64,000 bases of DNA from Leptolyngbya sp. NIES-2104 (lineage in GTDB: Bacteria; Cyanobacteriota; Cyanobacteriia; Leptolyngbyales; Leptolyngbyaceae). The position numbers were made by a program, and so were the translations under genes. Positions 43,663 to 51,086 of the stretch are shown here, piece by piece (positions within the stretch are counted from its first letter, which is position 1; each line of letters begins with the position of its first letter). The DNA lies in NCBI RefSeq assembly GCF_001485215.1, contig NZ_BBWW01000001.1, forward strand, positions 5,456,001-5,520,000, read 5' to 3'. Under the pieces are notes generated by a model. That model ran no database searches. It saw nothing but the letters and a program-made list of their open reading frames with translations, and was not told the origin of the DNA.

Positions 43663-46008
43663 AGACTTTCCTTTGGGGTACACAATGCGTTGATGATTCG
43701 ACTGTTGCCATACCTGAACAAACACTTGCGCGATCGTACTCATCTGCGATCGCGTTAATCCCGATTCATCTAACTGCCCATCTTTCCACCGGGCTGCCAA
43801 AATTTTATTAATCATGTTCAAAGCTTCTTCAGGAGTCGCATCTTTGAGCGATCGTAGTGCTGCTTCACAAGCATCCGCTAACATCACAATGCCTGTTTCG
43901 CGGGATTGCGGAGCCGGACCGTCATAGCGAAAATCAGATTCATCAACAATGATCGACGAATCAGCTTTGACTCGTTGTTGAGCTTGATGATAGAAATACG
44001 CGATCGTCATTGTTCCCTGATGTTCTGGAATAAAGGCTTGCACTGCTTTTGGTAATCTCGCTCGACGTGCCATTACTATGCCTTCAGTAACGTGCTTTTT
44101 GATAATTGCAGCACTGATCCAAGGATCAGCGATCGCATCATGTTTGTTTGCGCCACCCATTTGATTTTCAATAAATCCTAGTGGGTCGTGCATTTTACCA
44201 ATATCGTGATAGAGTGTTCCAGTTCTTGTGAGTTCAACATTACAGCCCAATTCACGCGCCGCAGTCTCCGCAAGATTTGCCACAAACAATGTATGCTGAA
44301 ACGTCCCTGGTGTTTCTGCTGCTAACCGTTTGAGCAAAGCACGATTTGGATTTGCTAACTCAACTAAGCGGAGTGTTGTAACCACATCGAATAGATGTTC
44401 TAAATAAGGACTAATCCCGATCGCAACAATGCTCCAAGCAAGTCCTAACAATGCTTCTAAAACAGCACGACCGAGTAAGCTATACCAAACCACTCCAGAC
44501 ATTGCGCCGAACAATAAATAGAGCAAGCCTTGAATCAGCCCAACTCCCACGCCGAGAAACGCTAACTCTTCCCGCGATCGCACTCTTGCCGCTAGTGCTG
44601 CCACAATCAATCCAGCGATCGCACTTGGAACCCACTGCATCAAGCTCAATCCCATCCCGATCGGTAGCATCACCGTAATCAATCCAACTGCGGTCATGGC
44701 TAACACTGAACCATAGAACGTGCCCATCAAAAAGCCGATCGCAGGTAAATTCGTTGAAGGTGCATTGATAATAACCATCAACGGTGTACTTAAACTCATC
44801 AATCCGATTAACCAATAATCTCGATTTCTCAAGCCTTTCGGGTGATAGCGCTGCTCGAATAACCAGAACAAGGTCACTGCACCACTGATCAATCCACCAA
44901 ACCCAATCAAGCTAAACCAACTAGTTTCACGCCGGCTCAAACCAAAGTAGTCCAGCACCATAAAATTGCTGGCTGATATCTCTTGCCCTTCTTTGACAAT
45001 CACTTCTCCCCGTCGAACCTGAATGATTACAGGTTGAACTTCTTGCGCTGCTTTTTCAGCTTGTAACCGAGTTTGTTCTTCGTCTTTAACTAAATTTGGC
45101 TTCAGCGAGGTGAGGAGTAATTTAGTCGCGATCGCTCTCGATTCTGATGGAGTTGCACTCTGAAGATTTAGCGCGATCGCAGTTTCAAGTTGAGCCTGAT
45201 TGATGCCGGGTGAAATGCCTTGTGCCAGCATGCGATCGGTCACTTGCATCACTTCAGTCTGTGTTTTCTGCCAAGCTGCATCAGGGATCTCAAACAAAGT
45301 CGGATCGTAAGGCGGTTGAGTGAGTGCGATCGTCGCGGCATATTTTTGTCGTGCTGCTGTGATTTGATTCGTCAAACCGGATACACCATCGAATGAAGTT
45401 TGATTCCGATAGCGCATTAATTCTTCAGCGGCTTTGCGTTGAAGGGGATCGACGAGCTTGTCGAGTGGATCAGTGCTGCGATTTTGAAGGGCAGTAACGA
45501 TCGCTTTCCATTCCCATTCTTCAGCATTACGAAGATATAACTGTGTTGATTCTGAAAGTGTTTCTGTTTCAATGTAGGGGAATTTTCCAATCTGTTGCCG
45601 GAGTGTGCCTCCTTTTGCTAACTGGGCTTGCACCGCTTGTCTTGCTTGATCAGATGCAACCATGTCCAACATGAACATTGGTACTGAGATATTTCGGGCT
45701 GCTTTACGCTTTTCTTCGGTCGCTTCTTTGTTGACGATCGTGGCGTTATTCGGTGCGGTGATGGTATCGGTTGCCATCTTGCCCACACTGAGACGCGGTT
45801 GATTGTAGAACTGTCTTCCCAAAGCTCCCGTCAGAACGATCGAGGCTGCGACAATCAGAACCGGAGCAGGCACTGTCGGCTTATGGGTGAGTTTCTGAAG
45901 TGCTTTGACTCGTTGCAGCGATCGTACGGACGCAGAGTGGCGAAGATGGCTTCCACCTTCGCTGCACATTCGCTGAAGTTGTTGCGCCCAAGAGCGAAGG
46001 GAATTCAT
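43660..46008 (-). CDS. HD-family phosphohydrolase with 7TM receptor (PgpH-like)
   Basis: About 782 residues. I start at ATG 46008 (MNSLRSWAQQLQ); the frame goes back to a TTG at 46068. After one membrane segment (APVLIVAASIVLTGALG) comes a ~290-residue extracytoplasmic domain (7TM-HDED), seven membrane segments (e.g. TWFSLIGFGGLISGAVTLFW), and a cytoplasmic HD domain: LAETAARELGCNVE, GTLYHDIGKMHDPLGFI, KHVTEGIVMARRAR and EHQGTMTIAYFY, with HD at HDIGK. Related PgpH proteins degrade c-di-AMP, a likely substrate here. The stop lies in a palindromic element. Confidence 0.92.
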   Translation of the reverse strand: MNSLRSWAQQLQRMCSEGGSHLRHSASVRSLQRVKALQKLTHKPTVPAPVLIVAASIVLTGALGRQFYNQPRLSVGKMATDTITAPNNATIVNKEATEEKRKAARNISVPMFMLDMVASDQARQAVQAQLAKGGTLRQQIGKFPYIETETLSESTQLYLRNAEEWEWKAIVTALQNRSTDPLDKLVDPLQRKAAEELMRYRNQTSFDGVSGLTNQITAARQKYAATIALTQPPYDPTLFEIPDAAWQKTQTEVMQVTDRMLAQGISPGINQAQLETAIALNLQSATPSESRAIATKLLLTSLKPNLVKDEEQTRLQAEKAAQEVQPVIIQVRRGEVIVKEGQEISASNFMVLDYFGLSRRETSWFSLIGFGGLISGAVTLFWLFEQRYHPKGLRNRDYWLIGLMSLSTPLMVIINAPSTNLPAIGFLMGTFYGSVLAMTAVGLITVMLPIGMGLSLMQWVPSAIAGLIVAALAARVRSREELAFLGVGVGLIQGLLYLLFGAMSGVVWYSLLGRAVLEALLGLAWSIVAIGISPYLEHLFDVVTTLRLVELANPNRALLKRLAAETPGTFQHTLFVANLAETAARELGCNVELTRTGTLYHDIGKMHDPLGFIENQMGGANKHDAIADPWISAAIIKKHVTEGIVMARRARLPKAVQAFIPEHQGTMTIAYFYHQAQQRVKADSSIIVDESDFRYDGPAPQSRETGIVMLADACEAALRSLKDATPEEALNMINKILAARWKDGQLDESGLTRSQMSTIAQVFVQVWQQSNHQRIVYPKGKS

Positions 46009-46077
46009 CACACTGCTCACTACTGATGTGTTGCAATCTAACGATTCATTATAGAAGCCAAGCGACAAATCGAATTT

Positions 46078-46884
46078 TTACCTGTTCGATTCTACGTATA
46101 AAAGTTCACGACTCAGGCGATCGTGAATTCTCCCATTGGTTGCCAAAATTCGACCAGACGAAAGCTGAATCGGAGTTTGATCGTAAGCGGTGACTTTTCC
46201 GCCTGCTTCTTCGACGAGGACGATTCCGGCTGCAATATCCCAAAGCGATAAGCCGCGTTCCCAGTATCCGTCGAGTTTTCCAGCGGCAACATACGCGAGA
46301 TCAAGCGCTGCGGCTCCATCGCGCCGAACGCCTTGAGTAAGATGCGTGAGATGAGCGAACTCCGGATAGTTCGTATCTGTGGTTTGTCGTCGATCGTAGG
46401 CGAATCCGGTGACTAACAAGCTTTTTTCTAATTCGCTGATTGAAGAGACTCGAATCGATCGACGATTACAAGTCGCCCCTAATCCTTTCGCGGCTCGAAA
46501 TAGTTCCTGATGAATCGGATTAAACACCACACCGACTTGGGGAATGCCTTCGATGAGAAGCGCGATCGACACTGCCACAAACGGATACTGATGCGCGTAG
46601 TTGGTTGTACCATCGAGCGGATCGATCGCCCAGAGAAATTCACTTTGTCGATCGCCCATTTGCCCAGATTCCTCTGCCAAAATCGGATGCTCTGGTACAT
46701 GACGCTTCAGAACTTTGAGGACTGCATCCTCTGCTGCTCGATCGGCTTCGGTAACGAGATCTCCGGGTCGTCCTTTTTCGCGAATGTCTTCGAGCTTGCC
46801 CCAATGAGTTTGGAGAACGGCTCCAGCACTTAACGCGGCTTCGGTCGCAATGTCGAGGAAGATTTCTAGTTGATGAGGATTCAT
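46078..46884 (-). CDS. Inositol monophosphatase family protein
   Basis: 268 residues. Mg2+-dependent phosphatase with both family signatures: Glu in LAEESGQMGDRQSEFLWAID joined to DPLDGTTNYAHQYPF, and WDIAAGIVLVEEAGGKVT near the C-terminus. Members dephosphorylate inositol-1-phosphate, fructose-1,6-bisphosphate or histidinol phosphate; cyanobacterial paralogues are not separable by eye. It is upstream of the HD gene on the minus strand with a 69-bp gap. Confidence 0.92.
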   Translation of the reverse strand: MNPHQLEIFLDIATEAALSAGAVLQTHWGKLEDIREKGRPGDLVTEADRAAEDAVLKVLKRHVPEHPILAEESGQMGDRQSEFLWAIDPLDGTTNYAHQYPFVAVSIALLIEGIPQVGVVFNPIHQELFRAAKGLGATCNRRSIRVSSISELEKSLLVTGFAYDRRQTTDTNYPEFAHLTHLTQGVRRDGAAALDLAYVAAGKLDGYWERGLSLWDIAAGIVLVEEAGGKVTAYDQTPIQLSSGRILATNGRIHDRLSRELLYVESNR

Positions 46885-46977
46885 AGAATTAAGGCAGAAG
46901 GCTCAAGCTATTCTATGATTTCGGGGGAAATGTCGATCGATCTTCTGCCTTTTGAACGATTAGCGTTCCGATCGCTT

Positions 46978-47472
46978 TCATGGCTGCGGTTCATCTGCTT
47001 GAAGTAGAATTTGAGCGTAGAGCGCTGAACTGACTCTGAAGGACGCTTGTTGAATCAAGGCATCTAAAATGGGTTGAACTTGTGGAATCAGTTGACGTTG
47101 CTTTGCAATCAATAGAACACCGAGAATTCCGATAATTGGGATTCCTAATTTCGCGGCTTCTTGTCTGCCTCTGCGCTCATCCATCAGGAGTTCATCGGCT
47201 TGCTGTTCTAATGCCAGCACGATTGCACATGATTTGCCTGGATCAAGTTTTTGATCTTGCTGTAGGGTGTTTGCCATTGCGAGATTGACGATTTTTTTTG
47301 TTTCAATCCAATCGAGTGATAGAACTGCTTGAATTTCAGAGCGTGAGGCGTTACTGAGTTCTTGTGCAACGACATCGGGAATCAGAACTTTGCCATAGAT
47401 GCTCTGAAGAAGCCAGAGATAATTGATGATGGCTAAGTTTCCAATTGCGGAGGTATCGCTGACGATGATCAT
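46978..47472 (-). CDS. DUF3368 PIN-like nuclease-type toxin, first pair
   Basis: 164 residues with a PIN-like fold: VSDTSAIGNLA near the N-terminus, DPGKSCAIVLALEQQADELL and MDERRGRQEAAKLGI. In the other two copies in this island the middle motif is DRGECAAI or GAGEREAI, with the acidic Glu expected for metal binding, whereas here it is Lys80. This copy may have lost nuclease activity. It follows its UPF0175 partner with a 4-bp overlap. The two make a VapBC-like toxin-antitoxin unit. Confidence 0.83.
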   Translation of the reverse strand: MIIVSDTSAIGNLAIINYLWLLQSIYGKVLIPDVVAQELSNASRSEIQAVLSLDWIETKKIVNLAMANTLQQDQKLDPGKSCAIVLALEQQADELLMDERRGRQEAAKLGIPIIGILGVLLIAKQRQLIPQVQPILDALIQQASFRVSSALYAQILLQADEPQP

Positions 47473-47708
47473 AACCAGCCGCGTTCTTGAAGATGTTGTA
47501 CGTCTTGTTGAAATTCTTCGACATCGTAATGGATGCAGATGCCGCGATCGCTAATCAGTTTTTGGAAGTCCATGACGTGCATTCCTGCGATTTTGCTGGC
47601 ACTACCAAGGCTGACGCGATCTTGTTGAAAAAGTGCGATCGCGACTTCTTGGCGTAAGTCTGACTCTGTTAAAGACAGATTATCAGGGAGGTCAATCGTG
47701 ATTTGCAT
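47469..47708 (-). CDS. UPF0175 antitoxin-like protein, first pair
   Basis: 79 residues of the UPF0175 family: MQITIDLPDNLSLTESDLRQ, a helix EVAIALFQQDRVSLGSASKI and the helix-turn AGMHVMDFQKLISDRGI. The family pairs with DUF3368 in many cyanobacteria and archaea and is taken to be the antitoxin, with a ribbon-helix-like or HTH DNA-binding part. It overlaps the toxin start by 4 bp. Confidence 0.85.
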   Translation of the reverse strand: MQITIDLPDNLSLTESDLRQEVAIALFQQDRVSLGSASKIAGMHVMDFQKLISDRGICIHYDVEEFQQDVQHLQERGWL

Positions 47709-47781
47709 TGATCAAGCGATGAGAGGGATGGTTTGATTTTAGCGTGGGAGAGTTTGACGATCGCGTTTGCAAATCATTAGG

Positions 47782-48358
47782 CTATTTCACGTCTTCGCTG
47801 ACTCCTTCGAGAAATGCGTTGCCTTCGGCACAGCAAAGCTGCCCGCGCCTTTGCCCCAGGGATTGGATTCGACGAAGTGTTCTCCGACTTTGACCGCTGC
47901 TTTTTTGCCACCGTTCCAAAGACGTTTGAGGTTGAGAAAGTTCTGCCAGCGTGCATCAATGCGTTTAGCTTCTACGTCGATCGTTCTTGTAATTTCGGTT
48001 TCGTCGGTGAGACTGGAATTTTCTTGCTGTAGTTCGTCGATAAACTGCTTGTAGTTTGCCAGTAAAATCTCAAAGTTTTGCTCTGTTCCATTGATGTGCT
48101 GAGTAAAGTCTTGTTTGCTGCCTTCTGCTGCGTAGTTAACGCCGATCGTTGCGTTTTGCTGATTAAAATCGGTGCTTTGTCGGTCATGAGTGTTAGCTCC
48201 TGTGTTTGAATTGTGATGGATTGTGAGTGATCGCTGTTTTGTGGGGTTTGTCGATCGTGCTTCGCAATCGTTTGATAAACAATCTGATCGCCTTGAACGG
48301 TTTCAGCGAGATTTCCAATATTTGCGCCTCGAAGGTCAAATTTAGATGAGTCAGACAT
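47782..48358 (-). pseudogene. Frameshifted small genes with the DLRGAxIGNLA and FNQQNATIG motifs
   Basis: From ATG 48358 the frame encodes MSDSSKFDLRGANIGNLAE and TVQGDQIV, then the linker KHDRQTPQNSDHS, and runs on into non-coding-like sequence to 47972. A second gene seems to start at ATG 48187 (MTDKAP); one missing base near 48168 would join it to the other frame, which carries DFNQQNATIGVNYAAEGS, QNFEILLANYKQFIDELQQE and KVGEHFVESNPWGKG. Near 47821-47847 a palindromic short insertion (GCCTTCGGCACAGC) shifts the frame once more, before FLEGVSEDVK at the end. The pieces look like small cyanobacterial proteins with unknown function, now broken, or affected by sequencing errors. Confidence 0.55.
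48229..48263. repeat. 35-bp island repeat, copy 1
   Basis: This 35-bp segment, starting GATCGCTGTTTTGTGGGG on the plus strand, is identical at 49181-49215 and 51188-51222. Read on the minus strand each copy encodes the peptide KHDRQTPQNSD at the junction of two small modules. Confidence 0.9.
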
Positions 48359-48833
48359 TGCGATTGTATTGATCTAGTAATTGTTGGACGAGTGTTTGGG
48401 AGACGTGAAAGGAGGTTTGCTGGAGTTGTGCGATCGCAGTTGGAAAATCAATCAGTCCTGCAATTCCAGCACGATATAAGATGCCGAGTGTGCCGATAAC
48501 GGTGAGATTAAGCTGTTGAGCGGCAGCACGGGCATCGAGATCATCGATGATTGCAAACTCAGCTTTGAGTGCGGCTGCGAGAGTGATGGCTTCGCGTTCT
48601 CCAGCACCGAGATTAGCAGGGAAGGAAAGAAGGGGTTGAGAGAGAGTTTGAATGTTGAGCCATGTGGGAGGGTGTTGAATCCAATTGCAAACGGATTCGC
48701 CTGCTTGTTCGTTGAGAAGCTCTTGTTGCACGGCGGTTGGAATCAGAATGGTTTGGAAAAGTTGTGGGAGTACTTCAATGTGATTGATCAGGATGAGATA
48801 GCAGATGGGAGAGGTATCACTGATGATGATCAT
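48351..48833 (-). CDS. DUF3368 PIN-like toxin, second pair
   Basis: 160 residues: IISDTSPICYLILIN, FPANLGAGEREAITLAAALK and IIDDLDARAAAQQLNL. The acidic positions expected for a PIN-like nuclease (DTS, GE and D) are kept. Toxin and UPF0175 antitoxin overlap by 17 bp (48817-48833). It is located between the other two pairs and overlaps the start of the frameshifted gene by 8 bp. Confidence 0.83.
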   Translation of the reverse strand: MIIISDTSPICYLILINHIEVLPQLFQTILIPTAVQQELLNEQAGESVCNWIQHPPTWLNIQTLSQPLLSFPANLGAGEREAITLAAALKAEFAIIDDLDARAAAQQLNLTVIGTLGILYRAGIAGLIDFPTAIAQLQQTSFHVSQTLVQQLLDQYNRNV

Positions 48834-49086
48834 GGAGAATTCGATCGAGAGCTTGGATGTCTTGCTGAACGTCTTCTAGGGTGAGGGAGCGGATGGCTCC
48901 GTGTTCTTTGAGGAAGGCATCGGTGGCGAGATGGGAGGGGAGATTGAGGAGGTGTTGGACTTCGGCGGCGGTGATGAGGTGATTGGTGTATGCCTCCAAG
49001 GCGATCGCTTCGAGGGCGCGTTGGGAGAGGCGGGGGAGATGGGGTTGAAGACGATGTTCGAGGTCGGCGGGGATGGGGATGTTCAT
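48817..49086 (-). CDS. UPF0175 antitoxin-like protein, second pair
   Basis: 89 residues. I start at ATG 49086 (MNIPIPADLEHRLQPHLPRL), where the UPF0175 family starts, and not at the 49236 frame. The core is SQRALEAIALEAYTNHLITA, AEVQHLLNLPSHLATDAFL then EDVQQDIQALDRIL. It has the helix-turn-helix-like region of the family. Its ATG overlaps the TGA of an upstream fragment in an ATGA arrangement. Confidence 0.8.
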   Translation of the reverse strand: MNIPIPADLEHRLQPHLPRLSQRALEAIALEAYTNHLITAAEVQHLLNLPSHLATDAFLKEHGAIRSLTLEDVQQDIQALDRILHDHHQ

Positions 49087-49288
49087 TGGGGTTCCTCTGG
49101 TTGGGTGATTTGATTGCCTTGGACTTCGTGGGCGAGATTGCCGATCGTGGCTCCTCTTAGATCGTAGGTGATATTTGAGCGATCGCTGTTTTGTGGGGTT
49201 TGTCGATCGTGCTTCTGCTGTGTTGTCTTTTTCCAAATTTCTGCTGTGGTTTTGCGAATGGTTTCGATCGTAATTGTTTTAATCTTTG
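49083..49288 (-). pseudogene. Fragment with the KHDRQTPQNSDRS and YDLRGATIGNLA motifs
   Basis: An open frame with no ATG runs from just after the DUF3368 gene stop at 49289 to the TGA at 49083-49085. It encodes IRKTTAEIWKKTTQQ, then KHDRQTPQNSDRSNI, then TYDLRGATIGNLAHEVQGNQ and a short end. The same motifs are in the frameshifted gene at 47782-48358. It may be the remnant of a gene with its start lost, or use a rare start codon. Confidence 0.4.
49181..49215. repeat. 35-bp island repeat, copy 2
   Basis: Identical to 48229-48263 and 51188-51222, extended on the left by AGC (49178). It lies in the fragment between the second and third DUF3368/UPF0175 pairs. Confidence 0.9.
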
Positions 49289-49774
49289 CTATTCTTCGCC
49301 TGCCATTTGTAGCACTTGTTGATAAAATGCAGGACTTATCCAGGTTCCCTGGTCGATTAATCCATTTAGCAAAGGAGAGACATCACTGATGATTCCTTGA
49401 TCTTTGGCAAGGAGTAGAGTTCCAATCGTTCCAATAATTGGTAATCCCAGCGTTTGAGCAAGTTTGCGTCCTGCTCTTTCATCCATAAGCAATCGATCGG
49501 CTTGCAATTCTTCTGCAAGTGCAATCGCAGCACATTCACCCCGATCGAGTCCAGGAATGTTTAGAAGTTGTTCGATTCGTTCGGTCTGCTGAACAGGTCG
49601 TATTTCAATCCAGGTTGCATTCGGAATCAAAAGTTTGGCGGGATGATTTCCGGTGGTGAGTTCTGTATGAACAGGTGGCGGGATGAGAATTTTGGTAAAG
49701 AGAGACGATAACAAATCGAGGCGATCGATTTTGGCAAGTTCGCTCAGGGGTGTCGTATTAGAGACAATGATCAC
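49289..49774 (-). CDS. DUF3368 PIN-like toxin, third pair
   Basis: 161 residues with all expected motifs: VSNTTPLSELAKIDRLDLL (a Asn in place of the usual Asp), GLDRGECAAIALAEELQADR and LLMDERAGRKLAQTLGL. The Asn at the first PIN position (SNTTP for SDTSP) is a deviation. Its antitoxin partner is 2 bp upstream (49777-50037). It looks complete, and belongs to the same family as the first and second pairs. Confidence 0.83.
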   Translation of the reverse strand: MIIVSNTTPLSELAKIDRLDLLSSLFTKILIPPPVHTELTTGNHPAKLLIPNATWIEIRPVQQTERIEQLLNIPGLDRGECAAIALAEELQADRLLMDERAGRKLAQTLGLPIIGTIGTLLLAKDQGIISDVSPLLNGLIDQGTWISPAFYQQVLQMAGEE

Positions 49775-49776
49775 GA

Positions 49777-50037
49777 TTAAAGCAGATTGCGAGTTTCAGC
49801 GATTTCTTGGGCGAGTTCTTCAGGAGTTTGTTCTGGAAAGATTGAGATTTTGTACTGTGCCATTAAATCTAGAATTTCTAAACGGCTGAGGTTAAGACTC
49901 TGCGCGGCGTAACCTGTGCTGATGCTGCCGTGGCGTAAGAGTTCCATCAGATAGGATTCACGCGCTTTGGACTCTGCTTGCTGACGAATCGCATCATCTA
50001 ATTGAATGTCTGCTGGAAGATCGATCGTGATTCGCAT
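49777..50037 (-). CDS. UPF0175 antitoxin-like protein, third pair
   Basis: 86 residues: MRITIDLPADIQLDDAIRQQ, SKARESYLMELLRHGSISTG and YAAQSLNLSRLEILDLMAQY, the UPF0175 pattern. It is the antitoxin candidate for the DUF3368 toxin 2 bp downstream. It starts 3 bp after the stop of the upstream small gene (50041..50445), so the genes share a transcript. Confidence 0.83.
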   Translation of the reverse strand: MRITIDLPADIQLDDAIRQQAESKARESYLMELLRHGSISTGYAAQSLNLSRLEILDLMAQYKISIFPEQTPEELAQEIAETRNLL

Positions 50038-50040
50038 AAT

Positions 50041-50445
50041 TTAGGCTCCTTGGTCGGGGGTTTCACTCAGTTTATCGAAATAGGTGATGGCTGCTTTTGA
50101 CCAGACGCTTTCTTCGAGGTAATGCTTGGCGATTTCTGCAAGGGTGGCTTTGATGGCTTGCAAATGGCGCTCTGGATTTAGTAGTTGTTGGCGGAGGGTG
50201 ACGAGGGGATGAGTTGTAGATTGTTGGATTTCGGTAAATTCTGCATCGAGGATGGTGAGGGCTTGATACTCGGTAGTGACTTGGGGATGTTGTGTTTGGA
50301 GTTGAGTGAGGAGAACGGTGAGGTCAGTAATCGCAGTTTTGATTTCGGGATCTGTAAGGTGGTTATTTTCGATATACTGATCGACTTGCTCAAAGATTTG
50401 CACTTTCTGGGCATTCGGAAAGTTGTATTTGGATGGATTGCTCAT
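50041..50445 (-). CDS. Hypothetical protein with NFPNA motif shared with the NACHT protein
   Basis: 134 residues, no named family. It starts MSNPSKYNFPNAQKVQIFEQ and VDQYIENNHL; the same NFPNAxxVxIFExVD pattern ends the NACHT protein 600 bp upstream. The rest is helical (TDPEIKTAITDLTVLLTQLQ, EYQALTILDAEFTEIQQ), like the cyanobacterial small proteins of unknown role that accompany STAND ATPases. It overlaps the RelE stop by 4 bp. Confidence 0.75.
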   Translation of the reverse strand: MSNPSKYNFPNAQKVQIFEQVDQYIENNHLTDPEIKTAITDLTVLLTQLQTQHPQVTTEYQALTILDAEFTEIQQSTTHPLVTLRQQLLNPERHLQAIKATLAEIAKHYLEESVWSKAAITYFDKLSETPDQGA

Positions 50446-50819
50446 TCTGGACTCTCTTGTGATGAATTGAATTGGACTTCAGCGCGAGTGATGATTTCTT
50501 TGACTTCATCGGCAGTAATATCAACTCGATCTGATTTGGAATAGAGGGTGATGAGAAGGATTTGTGTTTCTGTTTTGAGGTAGTAGATGATTCGATAGCC
50601 GCCGCTTTTACCTTTCTGTGCACCGCTATTTCTGACTCTGACTTTGAAGAGTGTGTAGTTCATGCTAGGAATTTGATCTCCAGGCAGTTCACCCGCTTCT
50701 AGCTGATTGATAATCGGCTGGATGTCGATGCGAATGCGGCGATAGCGTTTTGCTAGTTGGCGAACTTCGTTTTCAAATCGATCGCTTACTCGAACTTCAA
50801 CAGGTGGATCAATCGACAT
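50442..50819 (-). CDS. relE: RelE/ParE-type toxin
   Basis: 125 residues. I choose ATG 50819 (MSIDPPVEVRVSDRF), since GGGAG lies 7 bases upstream; ATG 50825 is possible. The RelE fold is seen in VRVSDRFENEVRQLAKRYRR, IQPIINQLEAGELPGDQIPS and SGGYRIIYYLKTETQILLIT followed by LYSKSDR. These ribosome-dependent or DNA-gyrase toxins are neutralised by the adjacent antitoxin. The antitoxin gene lies upstream with an 11-bp overlap (50809-50819), the usual order antitoxin then toxin. Confidence 0.85.
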   Translation of the reverse strand: MSIDPPVEVRVSDRFENEVRQLAKRYRRIRIDIQPIINQLEAGELPGDQIPSMNYTLFKVRVRNSGAQKGKSGGYRIIYYLKTETQILLITLYSKSDRVDITADEVKEIITRAEVQFNSSQESPE

Positions 50820-51051
50820 CCACATTCTCCCAAAGTTGAGAGACAGGTTTGGTTCTTCCAGCAAGAACATCTTGCCAGCCTTGGTAAAGTCCTTCTCGAA
50901 TCTCTTCGATCGAGGTGTCTTCGAGGTCTTCCTCGGATTCAGCAATCAGGACAATAACGCGCACTCGACTATTTTGAGCGAGATTGAGCGGTTCATCGAG
51001 GGCGAGTTGTCCGGTTTCGGTGAGGGTTGCAGTGGTTTCGATCGCTTTCAT
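50809..51051 (-). CDS. relN: RelN-type antitoxin
   Basis: 80 residues: MKAIETTATLTETGQLALDE, PLNLAQNSRVRVIVLIAES and RTKPVSQLWENVDVD. The pattern of a short AbrB-like N-terminal beta part then an acidic helix and the SQLWE end matches cyanobacterial RelN antitoxins, partner of RelE. It is placed directly before relE with an 11-bp overlap and lies 35 bp downstream of the NACHT gene stop, so it is probably in the same transcript. Confidence 0.85.
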   Translation of the reverse strand: MKAIETTATLTETGQLALDEPLNLAQNSRVRVIVLIAESEEDLEDTSIEEIREGLYQGWQDVLAGRTKPVSQLWENVDVD

Positions 51052-51086
51052 GGTTGAGTTTCTCTAGGTTTGCGGGTGATGTATTT

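Noticed and set aside
47767..48054. Plus-strand frame of 95 codons
   Set aside because: It is the antisense shadow of the broken minus-strand gene, which has clear protein-like motifs.
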